Source: Termitidicoccus mucosus (GTDB taxonomy: Bacteria; Verrucomicrobiota; Verrucomicrobiia; Opitutales; Opitutaceae). From it: 64,000 nucleotides of DNA. This document shows positions 33,851-42,154 of the stretch, one piece after another (position 1 is the stretch's first letter; every line of letters begins with the position of its first letter). The stretch lies in contig NZ_CP109796.1 in NCBI RefSeq assembly GCF_038725785.1, forward strand, positions 5,890,501 to 5,954,500, read 5' to 3'. The position numbers and the translations under genes were made by a program. A model generated the notes under the pieces. It saw only the letters and a list, made by a program, of their open reading frames with translations, searched no databases and was not told the origin of the DNA.

Positions 33851-36800
33851 ATGAAACCAACCCTATATAAATATATATTGTCCCTGACCGCCATCGTCGC
33901 GCTCCTTGCCAGCGCCGCGCCCGCCCGGGCCCAAGCCACCCGCAACAACGACGACATCACCCCGCCACCGCCCACCTCGGCCGTGCCCGTTGTCACCGCG
34001 TCGGAGGCATCCAGCGACGAGGTCGTCCACCTGACGCCCTACGAAGTCACAGCCGCTTCCGATACCGGCTATTATGCCACCCAGACGCTCGCCAGCTCCC
34101 GTATTAACACCAAGATCGAGGATGTCGGTTCCGCGCTCTCCATAATCACCTCCGATTTTTTCAAGGACACGGGCGTTACGGATAACAAAACCCTCCTCAC
34201 CTATACCCCAAACACCGAAGTCGGCGGTTTGCAGGGTAATTACAGGGGTTCGAGTGGTGGCGGCGTTGAGGACGAAACCGGTCGCTTCACCAGCCCCAGC
34301 ACCAACACCCGCGTCCGTGGTCTCGCCGCCGCCGACAACACTCGCAACTACTTCATCTCCGAGATCCCTTGGGATGGCTATAACGTCAGCCGTGTCGAGA
34401 TTCAGCGCGGACCGAACTCCATTCTCTTCGGCCTTGGTAGCCCTGCCGGCATTATCAACACGACCACCAAGATGGCGGAGCACAAGAAAAGCTTCGGCTC
34501 GCTCGAACTCCGCGTCGGCTCCTACGGCGCCAACCGTGCCGTCCTCGACTGGAACCAAAACCTCCTCAAGGACGAACTCTCAGTGCGTTTCACCCTTCTC
34601 CATAACGAGGAAAAATACCGGCAGGACCCCGCCTACAGTCGCGACCAGCGTTTCTTCGGCACCCTCCGCTACGACCCTAAATTCCTCAGCCGCAACGGCC
34701 ACAAAACCACCCTCAAGCTCAATTTCGAGTCTGGCGACGTCAAGAGCAACAACCCTCGCACCATCACCCCGCGCGATCAGGTCACCAAGTGGTGGGACGC
34801 TCTGAACAAACAGGGCTACGACCCGCGCTACGTCCAAAACAGCGGCTGGTTCTACGATGAAAACGGCGTCCCCTACCGGCGCCCCAATACCGGCCAGTTT
34901 AACCGGAACTATAATGATAACATCCCCTTCAACCCCGCCACGCCCAACCCGGCTTACCCAGGTGATGGAAATCCCAATCCTAACAATATTGATAAATACC
35001 TGCGTTGGACGGTAGCGGATGCCGGCCACCCGCTCCCCAATGCCGGTGCTGCCAATCCTGATTTCTCCCCCTGGCTCGGCGAGTCCCCCATATATGGCGG
35101 TATCTGGCTCCAGACGAATGCCGGGCAAACCTTCCCCTATCGCGCCACCATGCCGGAATATAAAAACATCCGCGGCATTGGGTCCAACGGCGACATCGAC
35201 GGCACTCTCGGCTTGCCTTACTCCCGCCGCGTCACCGTCGCCAACACCAACGCCTGGGCCGCGCGCGCCAACGTGGACGAGGGGGCCAAATATCAGTCTT
35301 TTGGCGTCTGGAAAGCATCCACCCTTACCGACGCCTCCATCTTCGACTTCTACAACAACCTTCTCGACGGTGACAACAAGGAGGAATGGCAGGATTTCAA
35401 AAACTTCAGCGCCTCCCTTTCCCAGTCTTTCTTCCGGGATAAGATGGGCTTCGACCTCGCTTATGACCACAGCAATTATAAAAACGGCCAATACTCCTTT
35501 GACGGCGCCGGCGTCCTCTATGTGGACGTCAACACCCATAATATAGACGGCACCGAAAACCCGCACTTCGGCCAACCCTATATCGAAAGCAACCTGACCT
35601 ACGGCAACAACGCCTACGAAAGCACGCGCAACGCCGGCCGCCTCTCCGCCTTCCTCAAGCATGATTTCAACGAAAGCGGCCGCGGCGGCTGGCTGAGAAA
35701 ACTCCTCGGCAGCCACACGCTTACCGGCCTCCTCAGCACCGAAAGATGGCGCTCCGACTCCAGAACCTTCTCCCGCTACGCCGCGGAGCCCGACTTCGCC
35801 CAGCTCGTTGCCAACCCAACCACGGGTGCCTGGTTTGTGGGGGACAGCAATCGTTCCGTTAATTCCACCATTTACCTCGGGGATTCCCTGAAAAACGCCG
35901 CCACCTATCAGGGCGCCGGCATCTCCCGTGCCACCGGAAAACTCCAGATTCCGAACACCATGCCCTTCCAGTGGTTCGACTCCACCTGGAACGCCGGTCC
36001 CGGTGTGGACCCTGCCGCCGAGTGGATCAACCCCTACAACGGCGCTACTTCCACCCAGTCCGAAAATCCCGCCAACTACGTCGGCTGGACCACCACGAAT
36101 GTCGGCATCCTGAGCGCCGAAAACGGCGACCAAGACCTTCTCACCCGCGCCGCCACTCGCTCCAAGCGGGTCGTCACTTCCATGGCGGTGGCCTGGCAGG
36201 CTTGGCTCTGGGACGGCGCTCTCGTCGGCCTCTACGGTCTCCGTCAGGACAGGGTCAAGTCATGGGCGCTCGCAGGTGAGCGCGACTCCGTCTATGGCAA
36301 CGTGCTCTTTGACCGATACGACCTGTCCTACGTCGATCCCGCATTATATCCTCAAGTTTATACGGGCAACACCAAGAGCTGGAGTGTCGTCGCCAAGCTC
36401 AACTCGTTTCTCCGCGGCAGGCTCCCCGTCAACGTCAGCCTCTTCTACAACGAGTCCGACAACTTTCAGGTCGCCGGTTCCCGCAACGATCTCTACGGCA
36501 ATCCCCTCCCTCCTCCCACCGGCGATACCAAGGACTATGGCATTATGCTCTCCACCAAGAACCAGCGCTATGTCCTGAAAATCAACAAATACGAGTCCCA
36601 CAATAAAAATGCCGGCAACTCCGTCATCAACAACAACACTTGGTATCTCATGGACGGAGCCAGCGATAACAACTTTATCAGTCGCGCCGAAAATCGCATC
36701 GATCAATTCCAATACCACGGCACGACTCGCGGTACCGGCGGAACCATTGTTTACCTCGATGCCGATCAGCCGTCGGGCACACCGCCGTGGAGCTTTGGCC

Positions 36801-37849
36801 AAAAGACGGGAGAATCCCTCGAACACTCCAATTTGACCCGCATGGCCGTCGTCGCCGCCTGGCGCGCGTTTACCGCCGAGGCGCCGGTCCGTAGGGTTCT
36901 CGATGCTTGGGGTTTCGACGACCTCGACGGTTTATATGGCTCCATCCCGAAGACCCCTCTCGCCGACTTCCGGGCCACCGAGGACCAGCTCTCCAAGGGC
37001 TGGGAAATCGAGTTCACCGCCAATCCCACGAAAAACTGGCGCGTCACCGTCAACGCCTCCCAAACCAAGGCGTCGCGCACCAACGTCGGCGGCTCCGCCC
37101 TCACGGAATTCGTCACCTATGCCAATCAATACTTCAACAAGCGCCTTGTTCCGGTCGCCGGCCCTGGCGAGGGTGTGATCACCGTCAACGACGGCCTTTA
37201 TCGTGACGGCAGCCCCGGCCAGGCCTACCACTTCCGCTGGGCCACTGCCACCGAGGTTGAGGCTGACAGAGGCAATATCGCCCCTGGTAATCACGGCAAC
37301 GACGCCAATAACACCACCTTTGCCGGCATCGGCGGTTACAACATGTGGACTTACACCAGCGACCGCGATGGCGGCCTCATCAGTTGGAACTCCAACTTCT
37401 ACAGGCATTATTCCCTTCTCAAGCTTCAGGAGGGCACCTACTCCACTGAGCTTCGCCGCTGGCGTGTGAATCTCGTCACCAACTACGATTTCAGAAGCGG
37501 CCCGCTCAAGGGCTTCAACATCGGTCTCGGCTACCGCTGGCAGGACAAAGTGGTCATCGGCTACCCGGTCATTGAAAAACCCGCCACCGTCGGCGAGTCC
37601 TCCATCGACGAAATCACCTTCGATCTGGACCACCCCTACTACGGCCCGAAGCTCGACGCCGTTGACCTGTGGGTGGGCTACGAGCGCAACCTGAGCCGCA
37701 AGCTCAAGTGGCGCATCCAGCTCAACATTCGCAACCTCGGTGACGGCAAGAAGCTGATCCCGTTGTCCGCCCAATGGGACGGCACGGTCGCCGCCTGGGG
37801 CATCGCGCCCTCGCAAACCTGGACCGTCACCAACACCTTCTCATTCTGA
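33851..37849 (+). CDS. TonB-dependent receptor of the xylan locus
   Basis: From ATG 33851 this encodes 1332 residues. The signal peptide (YILSLTAIVALLASAAPARA) is followed by a linker and VVHLTPYEVTAASDTGYYAT, then a plug domain with RINTKIEDVGSALSIITSDF and VEIQRGPNSILFGLGSPAGI. A very large beta-barrel ends in TWTVTNTFSF, with the terminal Phe expected of barrel proteins. Receptors of this size are common in Opitutaceae and replace SusC/SusD pairs; no SusD-like gene is present. Position between the fusion enzyme and the xylan regulator suggests uptake of xylo-oligosaccharides. Base composition is lower in GC than its neighbours, as is usual for receptors. A large inverted repeat 21 bp after the stop may terminate it. 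Confidence 0.92.
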   Translation: MKPTLYKYILSLTAIVALLASAAPARAQATRNNDDITPPPPTSAVPVVTASEASSDEVVHLTPYEVTAASDTGYYATQTLASSRINTKIEDVGSALSIITSDFFKDTGVTDNKTLLTYTPNTEVGGLQGNYRGSSGGGVEDETGRFTSPSTNTRVRGLAAADNTRNYFISEIPWDGYNVSRVEIQRGPNSILFGLGSPAGIINTTTKMAEHKKSFGSLELRVGSYGANRAVLDWNQNLLKDELSVRFTLLHNEEKYRQDPAYSRDQRFFGTLRYDPKFLSRNGHKTTLKLNFESGDVKSNNPRTITPRDQVTKWWDALNKQGYDPRYVQNSGWFYDENGVPYRRPNTGQFNRNYNDNIPFNPATPNPAYPGDGNPNPNNIDKYLRWTVADAGHPLPNAGAANPDFSPWLGESPIYGGIWLQTNAGQTFPYRATMPEYKNIRGIGSNGDIDGTLGLPYSRRVTVANTNAWAARANVDEGAKYQSFGVWKASTLTDASIFDFYNNLLDGDNKEEWQDFKNFSASLSQSFFRDKMGFDLAYDHSNYKNGQYSFDGAGVLYVDVNTHNIDGTENPHFGQPYIESNLTYGNNAYESTRNAGRLSAFLKHDFNESGRGGWLRKLLGSHTLTGLLSTERWRSDSRTFSRYAAEPDFAQLVANPTTGAWFVGDSNRSVNSTIYLGDSLKNAATYQGAGISRATGKLQIPNTMPFQWFDSTWNAGPGVDPAAEWINPYNGATSTQSENPANYVGWTTTNVGILSAENGDQDLLTRAATRSKRVVTSMAVAWQAWLWDGALVGLYGLRQDRVKSWALAGERDSVYGNVLFDRYDLSYVDPALYPQVYTGNTKSWSVVAKLNSFLRGRLPVNVSLFYNESDNFQVAGSRNDLYGNPLPPPTGDTKDYGIMLSTKNQRYVLKINKYESHNKNAGNSVINNNTWYLMDGASDNNFISRAENRIDQFQYHGTTRGTGGTIVYLDADQPSGTPPWSFGQKTGESLEHSNLTRMAVVAAWRAFTAEAPVRRVLDAWGFDDLDGLYGSIPKTPLADFRATEDQLSKGWEIEFTANPTKNWRVTVNASQTKASRTNVGGSALTEFVTYANQYFNKRLVPVAGPGEGVITVNDGLYRDGSPGQAYHFRWATATEVEADRGNIAPGNHGNDANNTTFAGIGGYNMWTYTSDRDGGLISWNSNFYRHYSLLKLQEGTYSTELRRWRVNLVTNYDFRSGPLKGFNIGLGYRWQDKVVIGYPVIEKPATVGESSIDEITFDLDHPYYGPKLDAVDLWVGYERNLSRKLKWRIQLNIRNLGDGKKLIPLSAQWDGTVAAWGIAPSQTWTVTNTFSF

Positions 37850-37870
37850 AAATAAAGGCGCGTCCGCAAT

Positions 37871-38010
37871 TTAACCCAATTATCAATAAATATCAGACTT
37901 TTGGTGGAGGGCCGGGATCCCGCGAGACCGTTGTTGGGAAAAAGGGCATTTACCCGCGACGGTCTTGCCCGGCCCTCCGCCAGTCTGATTGCTATTGATA
38001 ATTGGTTTAA
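37871..38010. repeat. 140-bp inverted repeat with TTAA ends, MITE-like
   Basis: The outer arms TTAACCCAATTATCAATA (37871-37888) and its near complement ending TTGATAATTGGTTTAA-like (37993-38010, with one mismatch) enclose ATCAGACT/AGTCTGAT. An inner stem GGAGGGCCGGG...CCCGGCCCTCC follows. The structure of terminal repeats, TTAA ends and no gene is that of a miniature inverted-repeat element. Being just after the receptor stop, it could also end transcription. Confidence 0.7.
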
Positions 38011-38099
38011 GTGGAAAACTCAGGGCCGGCCCATCGGCTTCCGCGCTTAAACTGACCGCGCGCCCTCCGTCGCAGATAATGAATATATTATTTTTTGGG

Positions 38100-38179
38100 C
38101 AGAATTAACAGAATTGAAAAAATGAACAGAATCGAAAGCGGCCATTATTCTGTGCATTCATTAAATTCAGTCAATTCTG
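38100..38179. repeat. AT-rich inverted repeat (CAGAATT type)
   Basis: CAGAATTAACAGAATTGAAA (from 38100) pairs imperfectly with the segment 38147-38179 that ends GTCAATTCTG. The arms are about 33 nt and themselves contain tandem ACAGAAT units. Confidence 0.65.
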
Positions 38180-38280
38180 TCTGAATAAACAGCCTTTTAA
38201 TTTGGACAGGAGACGCAAGATCGAGCCCTGCAACGCATTTCCCCTTTAGATCATTTAGTTGGTCGCAAAATCCAAGCAAA

Positions 38281-38421
38281 GCGCGGCAGCGCGTAGCGCA
38301 GGCATCCCTGCCTGCCGTCGAAACCGAAGGCGCGAAGCGCCGCTGATTCAAAAAAAATGCCGCGCTTCGCGCGATAAAATAACGACGGCAGGCAGGATGC
38401 CTGCGCTACGCGCTGCCGCGC
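38281..38421. repeat. Long-stem inverted repeat (CGCAGGCATCCTGCCTGCCG family), copy 2
   Basis: The left arm 38281-38320 and right arm 38383-38421 pair over 39 bp with a single bulged C. The interior is homologous to that of the element at 16762-16905. This is the best-preserved copy and defines the element as about 140 bp. Confidence 0.9.
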
Positions 38422-38423
38422 AA

Positions 38424-38500
38424 AGCTGTAATCACGCTAAACAGATACGCGGATCCGTCCCTGCCAGTTGCGACAGAATAAACAAATAAATGCTCTATTG
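38424..38500. repeat. Duplicated 77-bp block, copy 2
   Basis: This is the second copy of the block at 33418-33494, abutting the right arm of the long-stem repeat. A short GGTATAATACC palindrome follows at 38505-38515. Confidence 0.65.
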
Positions 38501-38540
38501 AAATGGTATAATACCATTTATCAATGGGAGTCCGGTTGAT

Positions 38541-38603
38541 GGAGGGACGGCCTCCGTGCCGTCCGTTTCTCGAACAGAAGGACGACACGGAGGCCGTCCT
38601 TCC
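38541..38603. repeat. Inverted repeat (GGAGGGACGGCCTCCGTGCC type)
   Basis: GGAGGGACGGCCTCCGTGCCG (38541 on) pairs with the segment 38580-38603 (GGACGACACGGAGGCCGTCC) with two mismatches. It is similar in style to the hairpins at 61901-61979 and 37871-38010. Confidence 0.75.
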
Positions 38604-38725
38604 AATTCGACCACCGGCCACAGTTTAATTTGAAATGCTCTGTATGCTTTGAAAGGCGGAAACCCTTGGTTATTCTTCATTCCCTTTGTTGCCTTCTGTT
38701 CAATTTTTAGAACTTCCCTGTATCA

Positions 38726-38989
38726 TTAGGGAGTCCATTTCAGGCCGGAGGGGCATTTGGCGGGGGGCCGTTTTTGTGAGATGGGATTGATGATGTTGAC
38801 GCCGGAGCGGCGGAAATCGGCAACATTTCGCGTCACGATGGAAAGCCGATGCTCCAAGTCGGGGGCAGCAAGAAGGCCATCCGACACCGGGAACAGTTGA
38901 CGGGGAGAGTGACGCCTCCATCGGTCGGCGATGGCGGCGGTCATCGGGAGTATCCGCTCGTCATAAAGTGAAGAGTTAAATTTACTCAT
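38726..38989 (-). pseudogene. Remnant of a PIN-domain (VapC-type) toxin
   Basis: The frame encodes DERILPMTAAIADRWRRHSP, then FPVSDGLLAAPDLEHRLSIV and TRNVADFRRSGVNIINP. This is the C-terminal half of a PIN-domain ribonuclease, including the third and fourth acidic positions (DGLLAA and NVADF). The first half with the initial catalytic Asp (LLDTNV motif) is absent, and no antitoxin gene is found nearby. The last residues (SQKRPPAKCPSGLKWTP) are not part of the domain. It is a decayed toxin-antitoxin locus in a repeat-rich interval. Confidence 0.75.
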
Positions 38990-39068
38990 CTTCAGAAAGA
39001 ATCTTAGATTTATAATACATTATTAATAATTAATTTATGAATATTTTTTTACGATCGAAGGAACCCGC

Positions 39069-39084
39069 GTTCTAACTTTAGAAC
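39069..39084. promoter_or_regulatory. Xylan-regulon operator upstream of the LacI regulator
   Basis: GTTCTAACTTTAGAAC is a perfect 7-2-7 palindrome 86 bp before the regulator ATG (39170), followed by AAAATAACTTATG. It is the best match to the site at 27839-27854 and implies autoregulation. Confidence 0.8.
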
Positions 39085-39169
39085 AAAATAACTTATGCAT
39101 TCTTACATGATTTGTCCTAAGTAGAAAACTACGTTTAGTGCTTCCCCGTATCCCATCCCACGCACGCCC

Positions 39170-40354
39170 ATGAAAGATCAACGCACAACCATGGCCGACA
39201 TCGCGCGCAAATGCGGCGTGCATGTCACCACCGTCTCGCTCGCCCTGCGCAACAGCCCGCGGCTGCCCGAACAGACTCGCCTGGCCATCCAGGATGCCGC
39301 CCGCAGCCTCGGTTACGCGCCCGACCCGCTGCTGCGCGCGCTGGTCTCCTACCGCCACAACATCGCCGACCGGCGCTGCCCGCCCACCATCGCCTATATC
39401 ACCAACTGGGACACCTGCTGGGGCTGGAAAACCGTCACCGCGCATCCCAATTTCTATGACGGCGCGCTGCGGGCCGCGGACGAACTCGGTTTCAAGCTCG
39501 AGCATTTCTGGATGCGCGAGCCGGGCCTCACGCACGGGCGGCTCAGCCAGATCCTGCGGGCGCGCGGCATCAACGGCATCATCATCGCCTCGCACGTGCG
39601 CGAGATCGACCACGCCCTCCGCCTCGACTGGGATCACTTCAGCGCGGTCAAGATCGACTATTTCCCGCACGAGCCCGCGCTGCACAACGTCACCAACAAC
39701 CAATGCGACATCATCCGCCTGGCCATGCGCCGGGTCATCGCCGCCGGCTACCGGCGCATCGGTTTCGTCATGCACCGGGGCTGGGACCACAGTGTCGATC
39801 ATCTCTGGACCGCGGGCTATCTCTGCGAACAGGAAAATCTTTCGCCCGCCGATCGCATCCCGATGCACCTGTTTCCCGGCCCGGAGCCAGTCGAGCGCTG
39901 GATGAACCAGAGCAAAAGCGAGGTCGTGCCGGACCTGGCGGAATTTCGCGACTGGCTGGAAAAACACCGCCCCGAGATCGTCATCAGCAAAGGCTCCTTC
40001 GTGCTGCCGCACCTGAGGACGCTCGGTCTCGAAATCCCGCGCGACATCGCCTTTGCCGATGTTTTCCTTGAAAATTTCGACGGCACCGTCGCCGGTGTCC
40101 GCCAGAACCACGAGACCGTCGGCGCGCTCGCGCTTGAGACACTCTCGGGCCTGCTTCAGCACAACAAGCGCGGCGTGCCCCACATCCCCAAAACCACTTT
40201 CGTCGAGGGCACCTGGTTCGACGGCGCCACCCTCCCGCCTTTCACCGCGCGCGGCGCGTCCAGCTCCGGCGTGTCCGGCTCGCGCCGCTCCCCGCGCGCG
40301 ACTGCGCGGCCTCGTCCGGCGAGGAAAACTGTGTCTATTCTAAATATAGAATAA
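39170..40354 (+). CDS. LacI-family regulator of the xylan/xylose genes
   Basis: This is a 394-residue protein. Residues 8-58 (MADIARKCGVHVTTVSLALR through RSLGYAPDP) are the LacI HTH and hinge. The rest is a periplasmic-binding-protein-like effector domain (ILRARGINGIIIASHVREID, FRDWLEKHRPEIVISKG, DGTVAGVRQNHETVG). A basic, low-complexity tail of about 40 residues follows the usual end of the family. It stands directly before xylA. A perfect palindrome lies upstream of it, the same core recurs before xylA and between GH3 and the fusion enzyme, and one copy overlaps its own last codons. It probably represses these genes until xylose or a xylo-oligomer binds, although LacI proteins can also activate. 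Confidence 0.9.
   Translation: MKDQRTTMADIARKCGVHVTTVSLALRNSPRLPEQTRLAIQDAARSLGYAPDPLLRALVSYRHNIADRRCPPTIAYITNWDTCWGWKTVTAHPNFYDGALRAADELGFKLEHFWMREPGLTHGRLSQILRARGINGIIIASHVREIDHALRLDWDHFSAVKIDYFPHEPALHNVTNNQCDIIRLAMRRVIAAGYRRIGFVMHRGWDHSVDHLWTAGYLCEQENLSPADRIPMHLFPGPEPVERWMNQSKSEVVPDLAEFRDWLEKHRPEIVISKGSFVLPHLRTLGLEIPRDIAFADVFLENFDGTVAGVRQNHETVGALALETLSGLLQHNKRGVPHIPKTTFVEGTWFDGATLPPFTARGASSSGVSGSRRSPRATARPRPARKTVSILNIE
40336..40353. promoter_or_regulatory. Operator-like palindrome in the last codons of the regulator, upstream of xylA
   Basis: TATTCTAAATATAGAATA has 7-bp perfect arms (TATTCTA/TAGAATA) around AATA. Its core TTCTAAATATAGAA keeps 12 of 14 positions of TTCTAACTTTAGAA. It overlaps the codons for SILNIE and part of the TAA stop, and lies 143 bp before the xylA ATG. 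This suggests that xylA has its own regulated promoter after the regulator gene. Confidence 0.7.
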
Positions 40355-40495
40355 CGTCCGCATCGCCCTTGACAACTGGTCGCGCCAAGCTGCCAGCTCA
40401 ACTTTCTCGCATCCGGTCCCGCAACGCGCCATCGTGCTGTGCGCCCATCCGACGAGTCACCGCAATCACTCTTCCCCCGACACCTTTTTCCCCGT

Positions 40496-41881
40496 ATGAA
40501 AACCAAAACCACCCAGAGCAAGAGAGCCGCGCGGACGACCAAGTCCGCCGGCAAGACCCAGTCCCATTTTCCCGGCATTCCCGCGATCGCCTACGAGGGG
40601 CCGCGGAGCGACAATCCGCTGGCCTTCAAGCACTATAATCCCGACGAACTCATCGGCGAGCACACGATGAGCGAGCACCTGCGTTTTTCCATCGCCTACT
40701 GGCACTCCTTCCGCGGGGCGGGGCTGGACCCCTTCGGGGCGCCGACGATCCGGCGCGCGTGGGATGGCGGGAGCGATCCGGTGTCCGTCGCCAAACGGCG
40801 CATGGACGCGGCCTTCGAGTTTTTCCAGAAAATCCGCGCGCCGTTCTGGTGCTGGCACGACCGGGACATCGCGCCGGAGGGCGCGACGCTGGCGCAGTCC
40901 AACAAAAACCTCGACACGCTCGTGGCGCACGCGAAGCAGCTCCAGCGGGCCACCGGCATCCGGCTGCTGTGGGGCACGGCCAACCTCTTCGGGCATCCGC
41001 GCTACATGTGCGGTGCGGCCACCAACCCCGACGCGCACGTCTTCGCCTACGCCGCCGCACAGGTCAAAAAGGCGCTGGAGTGCACGCTGGAGCTCGGCGG
41101 CGAGAACTACGTATTCTGGGGCGGACGCGAAGGCTACGAGACGCTGCTCAACACCGACCTCAAGCGCGAGCAGGCGCACCTGGCCGCGTTTCTGCACCTG
41201 GCGGTGGATCACGCGAAAGCCATCGGCTTCAAGGGGCAGTTCCTGATCGAGCCCAAGCCCAAGGAGCCGACCAAGCACCAATACGACTTCGACGTGGCCA
41301 GCGGTATCGCCTTCCTGCGCACTTACGGCCTGGAAAAGCACTTCAAGTTCAACATCGAGACCAACCACGCCACGCTCGCGGGGCACACCTTCCCGCACGA
41401 GATCGAGGTGGCGGCGTCCGCGGGCCTGCTCGGGAGCATCGACGCGAACACGGGGGACACGCTGCTGGGCTGGGACACCGACCAGTTCAACACCGACGTG
41501 CGCGAGCTGACCTTGGCGATGCTCTCGATCCTGCGCGCCGGCGGCCTGGGCTCGGGCGGGCTGAACTTCGACGCGAAGCTCCGCCGCCCCTCGATCGATC
41601 TCGAAGACCTGTTTTATGCCCACATCGGGGGCATGGACGCCTACGCGCTGGCCTTCAAGCTGGCCAAAAAAATCCTCGCGGAGGGGAAATTCGAGCGCTT
41701 CGTGTCGGAGCGCTATTCCAGCTACGACAGCGGCTACGGCCGGGACATCGAGCAGGGCAAGGCCAGTTTTGCATCACTCGAAAAGCTCGTGCTGACCAAG
41801 CTCGGCGAACCGGCCCCGCGCTCGGGCAGACAAGAGTATCTGGAAAACCTCGTGGCCCAATATCTGGCCAACGGCGCCTGA
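40496..41881 (+). CDS. xylA: Xylose isomerase
   Basis: From ATG 40496 this encodes 461 residues. After a basic, Thr/Lys-rich stretch of about 25 residues the protein starts with [20 protein letters not shown], as class II xylose isomerases do. The TIM barrel has His121 in [13 protein letters not shown], the metal ligands in [29 protein letters not shown] and [20 protein letters not shown], and [11 protein letters not shown]. It converts D-xylose to D-xylulose in the cytoplasm with two divalent metal ions. The regulator is immediately upstream with an operator-like site between, and xylulokinase follows 273 bp later beyond a hairpin repeat. The basic N-terminus is longer than in most homologues. 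Confidence 0.96.
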   Translation: MKTKTTQSKRAARTTKSAGKTQSHFPGIPAIAYEGPRSDNPLAFKHYNPDELIGEHTMSEHLRFSIAYWHSFRGAGLDPFGAPTIRRAWDGGSDPVSVAKRRMDAAFEFFQKIRAPFWCWHDRDIAPEGATLAQSNKNLDTLVAHAKQLQRATGIRLLWGTANLFGHPRYMCGAATNPDAHVFAYAAAQVKKALECTLELGGENYVFWGGREGYETLLNTDLKREQAHLAAFLHLAVDHAKAIGFKGQFLIEPKPKEPTKHQYDFDVASGIAFLRTYGLEKHFKFNIETNHATLAGHTFPHEIEVAASAGLLGSIDANTGDTLLGWDTDQFNTDVRELTLAMLSILRAGGLGSGGLNFDAKLRRPSIDLEDLFYAHIGGMDAYALAFKLAKKILAEGKFERFVSERYSSYDSGYGRDIEQGKASFASLEKLVLTKLGEPAPRSGRQEYLENLVAQYLANGA

Positions 41882-41956
41882 GCGCCGTTGGCAAATCCCA
41901 AAAATTCAAAGAAGACCATGCATTGGGGGTGCAATGCGGAAGGCCACAAGACGCAA

Positions 41957-42090
41957 CGTTGCCGCGTGAGCGACTGGGAGCGCCGGCATCTTGCCGGCAG
42001 GTGGCACGGGCGGCTCGCCCGTGGGTCTGGCGACGCTTCGCGTCGTCTGCCGGCTGGAAGCCGGCGCTCCCAGTCGCTCACGCGGCAACG
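41957..42090. repeat. 134-bp element with a perfect 31-bp stem and nested hairpins
   Basis: Arms 41957-41987 and 42060-42090 (CGTTGCCGCGTGAGCGACTG and onward) are perfectly complementary over 31 bp. Inside lie CACGGGCG/CGCCCGTG and GACG/CGTC hairpins. The arm segment GCGACTGGGAGCGCCGGC is the same as in the rhamnosidase gene at 10602. The inner GGCACGGGCG..CGCCCGTG recalls the family at 2210 and 12214, so this copy looks composite. It separates xylA from xylB and may differentially stabilise their messages. Confidence 0.9.
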
Positions 42091-42154
42091 CAGGGCTGAT
42101 TTTCCAACCTGAATATCACCCTCCGCATTCCCCGTTTCCACCTCCGCCCTCCCC

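Noticed and set aside
37871-38603. Possible CRISPR array in the hairpin cluster
   Set aside because: The repeats are palindromic, differ from one another and are irregularly spaced; no cas gene is present.
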